Source of the DNA: Qipengyuania seohaensis
GTDB taxonomy: Bacteria; Pseudomonadota; Alphaproteobacteria; Sphingomonadales; Sphingomonadaceae
NCBI RefSeq assembly: GCF_002795865.1
Contig: NZ_CP024920.1
Coordinates: 2,825,001 to 2,889,000, forward strand
Direction of reading: 5' to 3'
DNA: 64,000 nt
Part shown: piece after piece, positions 18,180-26,551 of the stretch
How the letters are laid out: each line of letters starts with the position of its first letter
Position numbering within the stretch: position 1 is the stretch's first letter
The notes under the pieces: generated by a model
What the model saw: the letters and a program-made list of their open reading frames with translations, nothing else
What the model was told of the DNA's origin: nothing
Database searches by the model: none
Program-made: the position numbers and the translations under genes

Positions 18180-19586
18180 ATGAATTTCAAGGGTCTTAGC
18201 CCGATCGTCTATGGTGGACGCGAAGTCTGGCCGCTTATCGAAGGCGGCAAGGGCGTCTCGGCGACAAATCACGCGAGCTCTGGCGCCTGGGCGGCTGCAG
18301 GCGGCATCGGCACGGTTAGCGCCGTCAACGCCGATAGCTACGACGAAGACGGAAACCCCATTCCTCAGGTCTATCCGCAGGCAACCCGGGTCGAGCGCTT
18401 CGAACAACTCGTGCGCTACGCCATCGACGGCGCGACCGAGCAGGTGAACCGGGCCTACGAGATTTCCGAAGGCCGCGGCGCCATCAACATCAACGTCTTG
18501 TGGGAACAGGGCGGGGCGCAGCAGGTGCTCGAAGGCGTGCTGGAAAATTGCGCCGACAAGATCACGGGCGTCACGTGCGGGGCGGGTATGCCGTACAAGC
18601 TGGCCGAGATCGCCCAGCGCTATAACGTCCACTACCTCCCGATCGTGTCGTCCGCGCGCGCCTTCCGCGCCTTGTGGAAGCGCAGCTATTCGAAGGTGCC
18701 TGACCTGCTCGCCGCCGTGGTCTACGAAGACCCCTGGCTCGCCGGCGGGCACAACGGCCTTTCCAACGCGGAAGACCCGACAAAGCCGGAAGATCCCTAT
18801 CCGCGCGTGAAGGCCCTGCGGGAGACGATGCGCGCGGAAGGTGTCTCGGAAGATACGGCAATCGTCATGGCAGGCGGTGTCTGGTTCCTGCGCGAATGGA
18901 ACGACTGGATCGACAATCCGGAGCTCGGCAAGATTGCCTTCCAGTTCGGTACGCGCCCGCTGCTGACGGAGGAAAGCCCGATCCCGCAGGTCTGGAAAGA
19001 CATGCTTCGCACGGTCGAACCGGGCGACGTCCTGCTGCACAAGTTCAGCCCCACCGGTTTCTATTCCAGCGCGGTGAAAACGCCGTTCCTCTACGATCTC
19101 ATGCACCGTTCGGAACGCCAGATCCCGATCTTCAAGCGCGACCAGGAAGACGGCACGATCCCGCTATCGGATCATGGCAAGGCAAAGTACTTTTTCGTCC
19201 ACCCGGGTGACCAGCGTAAAGCGCAGGCATGGATGCACGAAGGCTTTACCGAGGCTCTCAAGACCCCGGACGACACCGTGGTTTTCGTGACGCCCGGAAG
19301 CGCCGAACAAATCCGCGCCGACCAGCAGGGCTGCATGGGCTGCCTGTCGCACTGCCAGTTCTCGAGCTGGAAGGATCACGACAACCACACGACCGGACGC
19401 CTCGCCGACCCGCGCAGCTTCTGCATCCAGAAGACCCTGCAGGACATCGCCCATGGCGGCGACCCGGACGAGAACCTCGCCTTCGCAGGCCACGCCGCCT
19501 ACCGGTTCAAGCAGGACCCGTTCTACTCGAACAACTTCACCCCCACGGTGAAGGAGTTGGTCGAGCGGATTTTGACGGGGGACTGA
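18180..19586 (+). CDS. nitronate monooxygenase-family flavin oxidoreductase
   Basis: TIM-barrel flavoprotein of 468 residues related to nitronate monooxygenase/2-nitropropane dioxygenase enzymes. It shows VSATNHASSGAWAAAGG near the N-terminus, a LLAAVVYEDPWLAGGHNG segment and the IAFQFGTRPLL phosphate-binding region. A Cys cluster near the C-terminus (385, 388, 392, with 415 further on) is unusual for simple nitronate monooxygenases and could bind a metal or an iron-sulfur cluster. The true substrate is unknown. A good AAAGAGGA ribosome site precedes the ATG. The gene stands alone after the prfB pair. Confidence 0.75.
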   Translation: MNFKGLSPIVYGGREVWPLIEGGKGVSATNHASSGAWAAAGGIGTVSAVNADSYDEDGNPIPQVYPQATRVERFEQLVRYAIDGATEQVNRAYEISEGRGAININVLWEQGGAQQVLEGVLENCADKITGVTCGAGMPYKLAEIAQRYNVHYLPIVSSARAFRALWKRSYSKVPDLLAAVVYEDPWLAGGHNGLSNAEDPTKPEDPYPRVKALRETMRAEGVSEDTAIVMAGGVWFLREWNDWIDNPELGKIAFQFGTRPLLTEESPIPQVWKDMLRTVEPGDVLLHKFSPTGFYSSAVKTPFLYDLMHRSERQIPIFKRDQEDGTIPLSDHGKAKYFFVHPGDQRKAQAWMHEGFTEALKTPDDTVVFVTPGSAEQIRADQQGCMGCLSHCQFSSWKDHDNHTTGRLADPRSFCIQKTLQDIAHGGDPDENLAFAGHAAYRFKQDPFYSNNFTPTVKELVERILTGD

Positions 19587-19592
19587 GGCCTT

Positions 19593-19976
19593 TTGGCGCT
19601 GCGGATTTCATTCGATCCCCCGGTCGACGATGGGTTCGACGATGATGGGTGCCGATTGATTGTCGACACTGGCTCATTCCGCGGTGAAGCTCGTTACCGA
19701 AACCGGTTGCCGATGGAGCTCAATCGGCTAGCCGAAGAACTTCGCAGGTTTCCGATTTCTGACGTTGTGGAATTTCAAGCCTTTGATGGCTTGTTCAAAA
19801 TTCGTGTCGAACCAAGGGATGACCTGGGTCACTTGCGATTGCAGATATGGCTGGCTGAAGAGATTGATTGGAACAGCGTTTCAATCGACGCGAGTGTTAC
19901 GCATTCCGAGTTGCAGAGGTTTGAAACCGAACTCTCGAATCTGATCTCGCAAGGTTACGGTTCCGCCACGCTTTGA
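19593..19976 (+). CDS. hypothetical protein, 127 aa
   Basis: I do not recognise a family. The protein is acidic and soluble-looking, with alternating strand-like segments (DVVEFQAFDGLFKIRVEP, HLRLQIWLAEEIDW) and no signal peptide or membrane segment. It starts with TTG seven bases after the preceding stop, with TGAGG from that stop region as ribosome site. The DNA looks richer in A and T than its neighbours, which may reflect a more recent or weakly expressed gene. It is convergent with the next gene, with three bases between the stops. It is probably real because the frame is intact and fills the space exactly. Confidence 0.55.
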   Translation: MALRISFDPPVDDGFDDDGCRLIVDTGSFRGEARYRNRLPMELNRLAEELRRFPISDVVEFQAFDGLFKIRVEPRDDLGHLRLQIWLAEEIDWNSVSIDASVTHSELQRFETELSNLISQGYGSATL

Positions 19977-19979
19977 GGT

Positions 19980-20408
19980 TCAGCGCCAGAGCTGCATCGA
20001 CCTGATGGCATCGGGCATCTTGGCATCCTCGTCGGGCCGCGAGATGGTGCGTTCGACGATGCGCCATTTGCGGCGCACCTTGCCCTTTTGCCACAGGTCC
20101 ATGAGCCAGGTTTCGCCCGACCAGTCATGGTCCCCCATGGTCGCGTCGAGCGTCATGCGGGTGGCGAAAACCGCGATGTTGCCGTGACGACGGACGTAGA
20201 CTTCGTCGAAGCGATAGCCGTTGCAGCGAAAGCGCGTGGTCGCCGCCTCCAGCCAGCTTGCGCGATCGAGGATCGCGGGACTGTTCGATCCGAGCAGGAA
20301 AATGAAGTCCTTCGACGCGAGCGTCTTCATCACATTGCGGTCACGTTGCGCCCAGGCGCGCATCCACTGGTGTTCGAGCGCTTCGATCTGGCTTGAAAAT
20401 TCGTCCAT
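19980..20408 (-). CDS. NTF2-like (SnoaL/DUF4440-type) domain protein
   Basis: Single-domain protein of 142 residues with the cone-shaped NTF2-like pattern: an N-terminal helix (IEALEHQWMRAWAQRD), a SKDFIFLLG strand and paired strands ending in GETWLMDLWQKG and KWRIVERTIS. Such proteins are enzymes or ligand binders of many kinds, so no specific role is offered. No signal peptide is seen. It is convergent with the preceding small gene and has its own upstream region. Confidence 0.65.
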   Translation of the reverse strand: MDEFSSQIEALEHQWMRAWAQRDRNVMKTLASKDFIFLLGSNSPAILDRASWLEAATTRFRCNGYRFDEVYVRRHGNIAVFATRMTLDATMGDHDWSGETWLMDLWQKGKVRRKWRIVERTISRPDEDAKMPDAIRSMQLWR

Positions 20409-20697
20409 GGGACGGAGCGCTTAAAGCTACTCGCCGACAATGCAAAGCCGGTATCGGTTGCGATTGGGGAACAGGGGTTTTCCTACTTGCCCGCCTTATG
20501 CTCGCTAGCGTGCGATGAGACCCAGCAATCCTCCGGGCCGTTTAGCCGCAGCAGCCGGTGCTGCATCACAAACGCGTGCGTCGGGTTTCGGCAGGGCGAG
20601 GTGTCACCCTCCCATGCACATTGGAAAATCGTGTAATTGCAATAGCTTGGGTGGAAGATCGGAAGGCGACACCCTGTCGCCTTTGTCACCTTCGGCG
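20409..20697. other. 289-base intergenic region without a supported gene
   Basis: It lies between the start of the NTF2-like gene and the end of the dehydrogenase gene, both on the minus strand. Open frames here run into the dehydrogenase in the wrong phase and have no ribosome site. The only structure noticed is the stem-loop at 20,663-20,683. I found no tRNA-like or SRP-RNA-like pattern. Confidence 0.5.
20663..20683 (-). terminator. stem-loop after hydroxyacid dehydrogenase gene
   Basis: Perfect nine-base arms AAGGCGACA and TGTCGCCTT around a three-base loop, just beyond the stop of the minus-strand dehydrogenase gene. On that strand the stem is followed by CCGATCTTCC, which is pyrimidine-rich but has no true T-run. 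It is a likely transcript end, not a textbook terminator. Confidence 0.5.
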
Positions 20698-21720
20698 TCA
20701 GAATCCGCTCAGAACCTGGTCGGGCGGTCGGTGCCCGTCGACCCACATGCGGATATTGGCGATCACCTTGATGCCGGATTCCTCGCGGCCTTCGCGCGTT
20801 GCGCTGCCGATGTGGGGCAGGGTCATGACATTGGGGTGCCGGATCAGCCGCTCGTCAACGTGGGGTTCGTCCGGATAGACGTCGAGACCTGCACCGGCGA
20901 GTTGGCCGCTTTCGAGGGCAGCAACCAGCGCCTCGTAATCGACGAGGTCGCCGCGCGCCGTGTTGATGAGGCTCGCGCCCTCTTTCATCAGGCCGAGCCT
21001 GCGGGCGTCGATCATGTGGCGATTTTCCGCATCGGCGGGGCAATGCAATGTCAGGATATCCGCCTCGGCCACGAGCTCGTCGAGTGTTTCGACATATCGC
21101 GCGCCGAACATGCGTTCGATCGCTTCGGGAAGGCGTTTGCGGTTGTGGTAGGCGACCTCCAGCCCGAAGGCGCGGGCGCGGTGGGCGACAGCCTGTCCGA
21201 TACGTCCCATGCCCACGATGCCCAGGGTCTTTCCGCCCAGCTTGCGCCCAAGCATCGCGGTCGGCGCCCAGCCGGTCCATTTCCCGCTGCGAATGAGTTC
21301 GACCCCTTCGCGAATTCGCCGCGGAACGCCAATAATCCCGGCCATCGTCAGATCGGCCGTATCGTCGGTGAATACGCCGGGCGTGTTGGTGACGATGATG
21401 CCTTTTTTCGCTGCCGCCTTGAGGTCGATATGCTCGGTTCCGGCACCGAAATTCGCGATGAGGCCGAGGTCGCTTCCCGCAGCCTCGATCATCTCGGCAT
21501 CGATCCGGTCGGTGACGGTGGGGACGAGGACGTCGCAGTCCTGCATCGCGGCAACGAGCGCATCGCGGTCCATCGGGTTATCATCCGTGTTGAGGCGCGC
21601 ATCGAACAGTTCGGACATGCGCTGTTCCACGGCTTTGGCGAGATGGCGCGTAACGGTAACGCGTGGCGTCCTATCGAGGCGCTTCTCGGGACGGTCGAAT
21701 GAAGTGTCGTGCTCGCTCAT
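20698..21720 (-). CDS. D-2-hydroxyacid dehydrogenase (glyoxylate/hydroxypyruvate reductase-like)
   Basis: NAD(P)-dependent oxidoreductase of about 340 residues in the D-isomer 2-hydroxyacid dehydrogenase family. Signature parts are LGIVGMGRIG (dinucleotide loop, about 167-175), NTARG (catalytic Arg near 256), the Glu in YPDEP (285) and PHIGSA (His near 303). GyaR-type enzymes reduce glyoxylate or hydroxypyruvate; the exact substrate is not readable. I chose ATG (MSEHDTS); a GTG three codons upstream is also possible. It is divergent from an SH3-domain protein, and a stem-loop lies after the stop. Confidence 0.85.
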   Translation of the reverse strand: MSEHDTSFDRPEKRLDRTPRVTVTRHLAKAVEQRMSELFDARLNTDDNPMDRDALVAAMQDCDVLVPTVTDRIDAEMIEAAGSDLGLIANFGAGTEHIDLKAAAKKGIIVTNTPGVFTDDTADLTMAGIIGVPRRIREGVELIRSGKWTGWAPTAMLGRKLGGKTLGIVGMGRIGQAVAHRARAFGLEVAYHNRKRLPEAIERMFGARYVETLDELVAEADILTLHCPADAENRHMIDARRLGLMKEGASLINTARGDLVDYEALVAALESGQLAGAGLDVYPDEPHVDERLIRHPNVMTLPHIGSATREGREESGIKVIANIRMWVDGHRPPDQVLSGF

Positions 21721-21803
21721 GTTGTTCACATCGCTACGCTTACGTGCGGGAAACGGTCAAGCGATGCTTGAAGCGAATCCGTGGCCATCGTACAGCCTCT
21801 CCT

Positions 21804-22274
21804 ATGTCGCGAGTGTCCCTTGTTATCCTGTTGGCTCCTTTACTGGCATTGGGATCACCTGCGTTGGCGCAGGATCGCGAAGTGCCGTATTGGGCAAGCG
21901 TGCGCGCAACAGAACTCAACATGAGGGTGGGGCCGAGCGCAGATTACAAGATAGCATGGGTCTATCGACGCAAGGGACTGCCCGTGAAGGTCCTGCGCAT
22001 AATGGAAGGATGGCGCCTGATCGAAGACCCGGACGGTGTACGGGGATGGGTCGTCTCGCGTCTATTGACCCCGGACCGCGCGGCAATAGTGGTCGGGAAG
22101 GGCGAGGGGGCCATTCTCGCCGATCCGGAGGCCGGAGGTTCGGTCAAATGGCGCGTGGAGCCGGGTGTCGTTGGCACGCTTGGCGATTGCGACGAGGGCT
22201 GGTGCGAATTCGCGGTGGGCAATCGGGCGGGATACATCCAGCAGGACCGCCTGTGGGGTGCGGGCGAGCCCTGA
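21804..22274 (+). CDS. exported SH3-domain protein
   Basis: Periplasmic protein of 156 residues. A signal peptide ends at SPALA-QD. It is followed by a bacterial SH3 domain (ATELNMRVGPSADYKIAW, GWRLIEDPDGVRGWV) and a second, weaker SH3-like part ending in WCEFAVGNRAGYIQQDRLWG. Such domains often bind cell-wall peptides. The start at MSRVSLVILL begins the signal peptide; the upstream extension of the open frame has no signal-like character. The stop abuts the stop of the convergent lipoprotein gene with no base between. Confidence 0.75.
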   Translation: MSRVSLVILLAPLLALGSPALAQDREVPYWASVRATELNMRVGPSADYKIAWVYRRKGLPVKVLRIMEGWRLIEDPDGVRGWVVSRLLTPDRAAIVVGKGEGAILADPEAGGSVKWRVEPGVVGTLGDCDEGWCEFAVGNRAGYIQQDRLWGAGEP

Positions 22275-22655
22275 TCACTCGGGGCCTGCGGTTTCCTCCT
22301 CGATCCGCGTGACAGATCCCGTAGGTCCTTGATCATAACAGACGTCCGGTTCGCTCCCTTCCGGATCGTAGCACAGGCTTTTGCCGTCCAGGCGCCAAGT
22401 ACCCTTCTCGATAGGATTGCCGTCTGCATCGCTGTCGAGATAGGTCCCGTCGGCGTTCAATGACTGCCGGATACGCGAGCCATCAGCCAGCGTCGCTTCA
22501 TAGGTCCCGGCGATGTCTGCCGGTGACGGGCTTTCCTTCACGGGCTGGGGTTTCGGCTGATCCGGACTGCATGCTGCAAGAGCAATGCCGGCAGCGATCT
22601 GAAGGCAGAGGGCGACGGTGTGCCCGCTGCCATGTTCGTCGCTACCGGCGTTCAC
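22275..22655 (-). CDS. small putative lipoprotein
   Basis: I do not recognise a family. The mature part follows a lipobox-like ALAAC and a Pro/Lys linker. It has a short strand-rich body (IAGTYEATLADGSRIRQSL, KGTWRLDGKSLC) like small periplasmic proteins that report a buildable beta sheet. The start is uncertain. GTG one base after the thiolase stop is the best candidate and gives a hydrophobic segment ending at the lipobox, but the n-region has no Lys or Arg. A TTG seven codons further up lies inside thiolase. It is probably co-transcribed with thiolase. Confidence 0.5.
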   Translation of the reverse strand: MNAGSDEHGSGHTVALCLQIAAGIALAACSPDQPKPQPVKESPSPADIAGTYEATLADGSRIRQSLNADGTYLDSDADGNPIEKGTWRLDGKSLCYDPEGSEPDVCYDQGPTGSVTRIEEETAGPE

Positions 22656-22656
22656 T

Positions 22657-23853
22657 TCAGGCCAGTTCCACTGCAACGGCGGTCGCTTCCCCGCCGCCGA
22701 TGCACAGCGATGCTACGCCGCGCTTCTTGCCCTGCTGCTTGAGCGCATTGAGCAAGGTGACGATAATGCGGGTGCCGCTTGCACCGATCGGGTGCCCGAG
22801 CGCGGTGCCACCACCGTTTACATTGATCTTGTCGTGCGGGATGCCGATGTCGCGCATGGCGAACATTGCGACGCAAGCGAAGGCTTCGTTCACTTCCCAC
22901 AGGTCGACATCGTCCGCCGACCAGCCGGCCTTCTCGAGGACCTTGTTGATCGCGCCGACGGGTGCGACCGTGAACTCCGAAGGCTCCTGTGCATGGGCGG
23001 CCATCGCGACGATCTTGGCCACTGGCGACTGGCCATTTGCCGAAGCCACGCTTTCGCGTGTCAGGACAACCGCAGCGGCGCCATCGGAGATCGAGGAAGA
23101 AGTAGCCGCGGTAATCGTGCCGTCCTTGGCGAAAGCAGGACGCAGTTGCGGAATCTTGTCGGGACGGCCCTTGCCGGGCTGCTCGTCATGTTCGACAGTG
23201 ACGTCGCCCTTGCGGGTCGAGAAGGTGACCGGAACGACCTCGTCCGCAAATGCACCGCCGTCGATCGCTGCATTCGCGCGGCGCAGCGATTCGATGGAAT
23301 ATTCGTCCATCTGTTCGCGGGTCAGCTGGTAGTCGTTCGCGGTGTCCTGCGCGAAAGTGCCCATCGCGCGGCCTTCCTCATAGGCATCTTCGAGCCCGTC
23401 CAGGAACATATGGTCGTAGGTGGTGTCATGGCCGAGGCGCGCACCCGAACGGTGTTTCTTCAGGAGGTAGGGAGCATTAGTCATGCTCTCCATGCCGCCC
23501 GCGACGACGTAATCGACCGTGCCGCTGGCGAGCGCCTCGGCACCCATGATGACGGTCTGCATGCCGCTGCCGCAGACCTTGTTGACCGTGGTTGCCTGTA
23601 CGGATTTGGGCAGTCCCGCCTTGATCGAGGCCTGGCGGGCAGGGGCCTGGCCAAGACCTGCGGGAAGGACGCAGCCCATATAGGTGCGGTCGAATTTGTC
23701 GGGTGCGACGCCCGAACGTTCTACCGCTGCCTTGACCGCTGTCGCTCCGAGGTCGGTCGCGGACACATCGGCGAGGGCACCCTGCATGCCGCCCATGGGG
23801 GTGCGGGCGTAGGAAAGAATTACGACGGGATCGTTTGCGCTGAACTGGGTCAT
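22657..23853 (-). CDS. acetyl-CoA C-acyltransferase (thiolase)
   Basis: Thiolase of 398 residues that condenses or cleaves acyl-CoA with acetyl-CoA in beta-oxidation or polyhydroxyalkanoate/ketogenesis routes. The acyl-accepting Cys94 is in NKVCGSGMQ, His354 in GHPIGASG, and the second catalytic Cys384 in LCIGGGE. The length is typical. The start at MTQFSANDP was chosen; upstream extension lacks thiolase character. It is divergent from an aldehyde dehydrogenase across an 89-base gap holding a dyad, which suggests shared control. Confidence 0.92.
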   Translation of the reverse strand: MTQFSANDPVVILSYARTPMGGMQGALADVSATDLGATAVKAAVERSGVAPDKFDRTYMGCVLPAGLGQAPARQASIKAGLPKSVQATTVNKVCGSGMQTVIMGAEALASGTVDYVVAGGMESMTNAPYLLKKHRSGARLGHDTTYDHMFLDGLEDAYEEGRAMGTFAQDTANDYQLTREQMDEYSIESLRRANAAIDGGAFADEVVPVTFSTRKGDVTVEHDEQPGKGRPDKIPQLRPAFAKDGTITAATSSSISDGAAAVVLTRESVASANGQSPVAKIVAMAAHAQEPSEFTVAPVGAINKVLEKAGWSADDVDLWEVNEAFACVAMFAMRDIGIPHDKINVNGGGTALGHPIGASGTRIIVTLLNALKQQGKKRGVASLCIGGGEATAVAVELA

Positions 23854-23880
23854 GCTTGTGCTGGTCCTCTGGTTCTGGAA

Positions 23881-23898
23881 TATCTCGTCGTCGAGATA
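23881..23898. promoter_or_regulatory. dyad between thiolase and aldehyde dehydrogenase genes
   Basis: TATCTCG and CGAGATA arms with four bases between, near the middle of the divergent gap. Spacing and symmetry fit a TetR- or GntR-type operator acting on both genes. No regulator gene is adjacent, so the protein is unknown. Confidence 0.45.
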
Positions 23899-23942
23899 GG
23901 ATAGGCGTCGCTGCGGCGCAACACAGACCAAGGGAGAATATG

Positions 23943-25373
23943 ATGGCCGATGAGCGACTGAACAGGATGGAAGAAGTCCTTCGCAAGCAACGTGCGGCTC
24001 ATCACCAGATGCGTCCCGAACCCATGGCTCTTCGCAAGGATCGTATCGAGCGTTCGATCAAGTTGCTGAAAGATCATGCCGACGACCTGTGCAAGGTCAT
24101 GAGCGCGGATTTCGGCAACCGCTCGCCTCAGCAATCGATGATGACCGACATCGTCGGCACGATCAATTTCGGAAAATACTGCCTCAAACGCATGGATGGC
24201 TGGGCAAAGGCGGACAAACGCCATGTGCAGTTCCCACTCGGCCTGCTCGGGGCCAAGGCCGAGGTGCGTTACGAACCCAAAGGGGTGATCGGCATCCTTA
24301 GTCCGTGGAATTTCCCCGTGAACCTCACGTTCGGACCGCTGATGCAGATTTTCGCGGCCGGAAACCGGGCGATGATCAAGCCCAGTGAGTTCACCGAGAA
24401 GACCAGCCTGCTCATGAAGGAGCTGGTCGCGGAATATTTCACCGAAGACGAGTGTGCCGTATTCACCGGGGGCCCGGAAATCGCGGCTGCTTTTTCGGAA
24501 ATGCCCTTCGACCACCTGGTATTCACCGGCTCGACAGCAACCGGTCGCAAAGTCATGGAGGCGGCGTCGAAGAACCTCGTGCCGGTGACCCTTGAGCTCG
24601 GCGGCAAGAGTCCCGTGTTCCTGGGTGAGAGCGCCGATTTCGCGAAGGCCGGCGAACGCATCGCGATGGGCAAGATGATGAATGCGGGCCAGATCTGCCT
24701 TGCGCCCGACTACCTCTACGTCCCCGAAAGCAAGCAGGACGAAGCGATCCACGGGGTCTGGCAGGGCACGGCGAACATGTATCCCACGCTGCTCGACAAC
24801 GACGATTACGCCAGTGTTGTCACCGACCGCCATTTCGACCGCCTTCAGGGGCTGGTTGCCGACGCGCGCGACAAAGGTGCCGAGGTCATCGAGGTCAATC
24901 CGGGCAATGAGGATTTCTCGAACACCAACAGCCGCAAGATGCCGCTGACGATCCTCAAGAACGTGACCGAGGACATGAAGGCGATGCAGGAAGAAATCTT
25001 CGGCCCGGTCCTTCCGGTGAAGACCTACCGCCACATGGACGAGGCGATCGATTATGTGAACGAGCACGATCGTCCGCTGGGCCTCTATTATTTCGGGCAG
25101 GATTCCGACGAGCAGTCGAAGGTCCTGACGAAGACGATCAGCGGCGGCGTCACCGTCAACGACGTGATCTTCCACGTGTCCATGGATGATCTGCCGTTCG
25201 GCGGGGTCGGTCCTTCCGGAATGGGAAGCTATCACGGTATCGAGGGATTCCGCGAATTCAGCCATGCCCGAAGCGTCTACACCCAGCCAAAGATCGACGT
25301 CGCGAAGCTGGCAGGGTTCAAGCCGCCTTATGGCGATGCCACCCGCAAGGCCATCCACAAGATGATGAAGTAA
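23943..25373 (+). CDS. aldehyde dehydrogenase, coniferyl aldehyde dehydrogenase type
   Basis: NAD(P)-dependent aldehyde dehydrogenase of 476 residues. General base Glu218 is in LELGGKSP and nucleophile Cys252 in GQICLAPDY. The SPWNFPVNL and FTGSTATGRKV motifs mark the cofactor site. The short length and the C-terminal MDDLPFGGVGPSGMGSYHG-like region (quoted in part) match the family named coniferyl aldehyde dehydrogenase, but the substrate could be another fatty or aromatic aldehyde. AGGGAG precedes a double ATG; I chose the second for spacing, and the first is three bases upstream. The gene is divergent from thiolase, suggesting a shared catabolic setting. Confidence 0.87.
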   Translation: MADERLNRMEEVLRKQRAAHHQMRPEPMALRKDRIERSIKLLKDHADDLCKVMSADFGNRSPQQSMMTDIVGTINFGKYCLKRMDGWAKADKRHVQFPLGLLGAKAEVRYEPKGVIGILSPWNFPVNLTFGPLMQIFAAGNRAMIKPSEFTEKTSLLMKELVAEYFTEDECAVFTGGPEIAAAFSEMPFDHLVFTGSTATGRKVMEAASKNLVPVTLELGGKSPVFLGESADFAKAGERIAMGKMMNAGQICLAPDYLYVPESKQDEAIHGVWQGTANMYPTLLDNDDYASVVTDRHFDRLQGLVADARDKGAEVIEVNPGNEDFSNTNSRKMPLTILKNVTEDMKAMQEEIFGPVLPVKTYRHMDEAIDYVNEHDRPLGLYYFGQDSDEQSKVLTKTISGGVTVNDVIFHVSMDDLPFGGVGPSGMGSYHGIEGFREFSHARSVYTQPKIDVAKLAGFKPPYGDATRKAIHKMMK

Positions 25374-25586
25374 AGGCTGTCGTGGCGCGCGCTGCTCTCG
25401 TGATCGACGCGGGTGCGCCCGACAAATGCTCAATACCGATCCGGATGCACGGACCGCGCCCTCACCGGAGCGGAATGTGCATCCGTTGCAACCATACTTA
25501 CGGGAATTGCGGCTTTCGGACCCTTGCACCCATCACGTGAGGAGCCTAGAGGCGTGCCCGAACCAAGCCCCGCTTAGGAATCATTC
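25374..25586. other. upstream region of the nuo operon
   Basis: This 213-base gap must contain the promoter of the long nuo transcript. I could not pick a -35/-10 pair with confidence. The clear structure is an inverted repeat at 25,442-25,485 (separate entry). TAGGAA just before nuoA can serve as ribosome site. No gene is supported here. Confidence 0.5.
25442..25485. repeat. inverted repeat upstream of nuoA
   Basis: Perfect nine-base arms CGGATGCAC and GTGCATCCG are separated by 26 bases, about 100-145 bases before the nuoA start. It could fold in the transcript end of the aldehyde dehydrogenase gene or be two half-sites for a regulator. No T-run follows. Confidence 0.45.
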
Positions 25587-25961
25587 GTGGTCGACCTCGA
25601 ACAATATCTACCGATCCTGATCTTCCTCTTCATCGCAGTCGTCCTTTCGACTGCCTTCGTGTTCCTGCCGATGGGCGTTTCCCGCCTTACCGGCGCGCAC
25701 GCTCCCGATGCGGAGAAGCTCAGCGAATACGAGTGCGGATTTCCCGCATTCGATGATGCCCGCAGCCAGTTCGACGTTCGCTTCTATCTTGTCGCGATCT
25801 CGTTCCTGCTGTTCGACCTCGAAGCCTCGTTCCTTTTCCCATGGGCTGTCAGCCTCGACATCACCGGATGGACGGGCTGGATTTCGATGGTGATTTTCCT
25901 TCTTATTCTCGCGATCGGCCTCGCTTACGAATGGAAGATGGGCGCACTGGATTGGGACTGA
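25587..25961 (+). CDS. nuoA: NADH-quinone oxidoreductase subunit A
   Basis: Membrane subunit of complex I, 124 residues with three hydrophobic helices. The conserved loop between helices 1 and 2 contains [12 protein letters not shown], where the conserved Cys and Glu sit near the quinone site. The start is GTG with TAGGAA upstream. It is the first gene of the nuo operon; nuoB starts one base after its stop. Confidence 0.95.
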   Translation: MVDLEQYLPILIFLFIAVVLSTAFVFLPMGVSRLTGAHAPDAEKLSEYECGFPAFDDARSQFDVRFYLVAISFLLFDLEASFLFPWAVSLDITGWTGWISMVIFLLILAIGLAYEWKMGALDWD

Positions 25962-25962
25962 T

Positions 25963-26541
25963 ATGAGCCAGCAAATGACTTCCAGCCCGCATGGACGCGA
26001 CGCGCTTCTGCAACCGACGGCTCAGCCTGGCGATGTGCGCCAGCCCGACCAGGACTATTTCAACGCGCTCCAGACCGAAGTGAATGACAAGGGCTTCCTC
26101 GTCACCAGCACCGAGGACCTGTTCCATTGGGCGCGTACAGGCTCGTTGTGGTGGATGACTTTCGGCCTCGCGTGCTGCGCGGTGGAGATGATCCATGTGA
26201 ACATGCCGCGCTATGACATGGAGCGTTTCGGTGTCGCACCGCGTGCATCACCCCGTCAGTCGGACGTGATGATCGTCGCCGGCACACTGTGCAACAAGAT
26301 GGCGCCTGCATTGCGCAAGGTTTACGACCAGATGTCGGAACCGAAATATGTCATCTCGATGGGCAGCTGCGCCAATGGCGGCGGCTACTATCACTATAGC
26401 TACAGCGTGGTTCGCGGCTGTGACCGCATCGTGCCTGTCGACATCTATGTGCCCGGCTGTCCTCCGACGGCAGAGGCGCTGCTCTACGGTGTGATGCAGC
26501 TGCAGCGTAAGATCCGCCGCGTCGGCACGATCGAGAGGTAA
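25963..26541 (+). CDS. nuoB: NADH-quinone oxidoreductase subunit B
   Basis: Carries cluster N2, the last iron-sulfur centre before quinone, in the peripheral arm of complex I. It has 192 residues, and the four ligands are Cys71 and Cys72 (tandem), Cys136 (MGSCANGG) and Cys166 (PGCPPTA). It has a typical variable N-terminus of about 40 residues. ATG lies one base after the nuoA stop. Confidence 0.96.
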   Translation: MSQQMTSSPHGRDALLQPTAQPGDVRQPDQDYFNALQTEVNDKGFLVTSTEDLFHWARTGSLWWMTFGLACCAVEMIHVNMPRYDMERFGVAPRASPRQSDVMIVAGTLCNKMAPALRKVYDQMSEPKYVISMGSCANGGGYYHYSYSVVRGCDRIVPVDIYVPGCPPTAEALLYGVMQLQRKIRRVGTIER

Positions 26542-26551
26542 GGGCGAAGAG

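Noticed and set aside
19593..19976. Small AT-richer gene as a mobile-element remnant
   Set aside because: No terminal repeats, transposase or integrase features nearby; the frame is intact.
20483..20746. 87-codon minus-strand open frame between the NTF2-like and dehydrogenase genes
   Set aside because: It begins inside the dehydrogenase coding region in the wrong phase and contains the stem-loop.
23850..25529. Long minus-strand open frame antisense to the aldehyde dehydrogenase gene
   Set aside because: The plus-strand aldehyde dehydrogenase has full catalytic motifs; the antisense frame is a codon-bias shadow.
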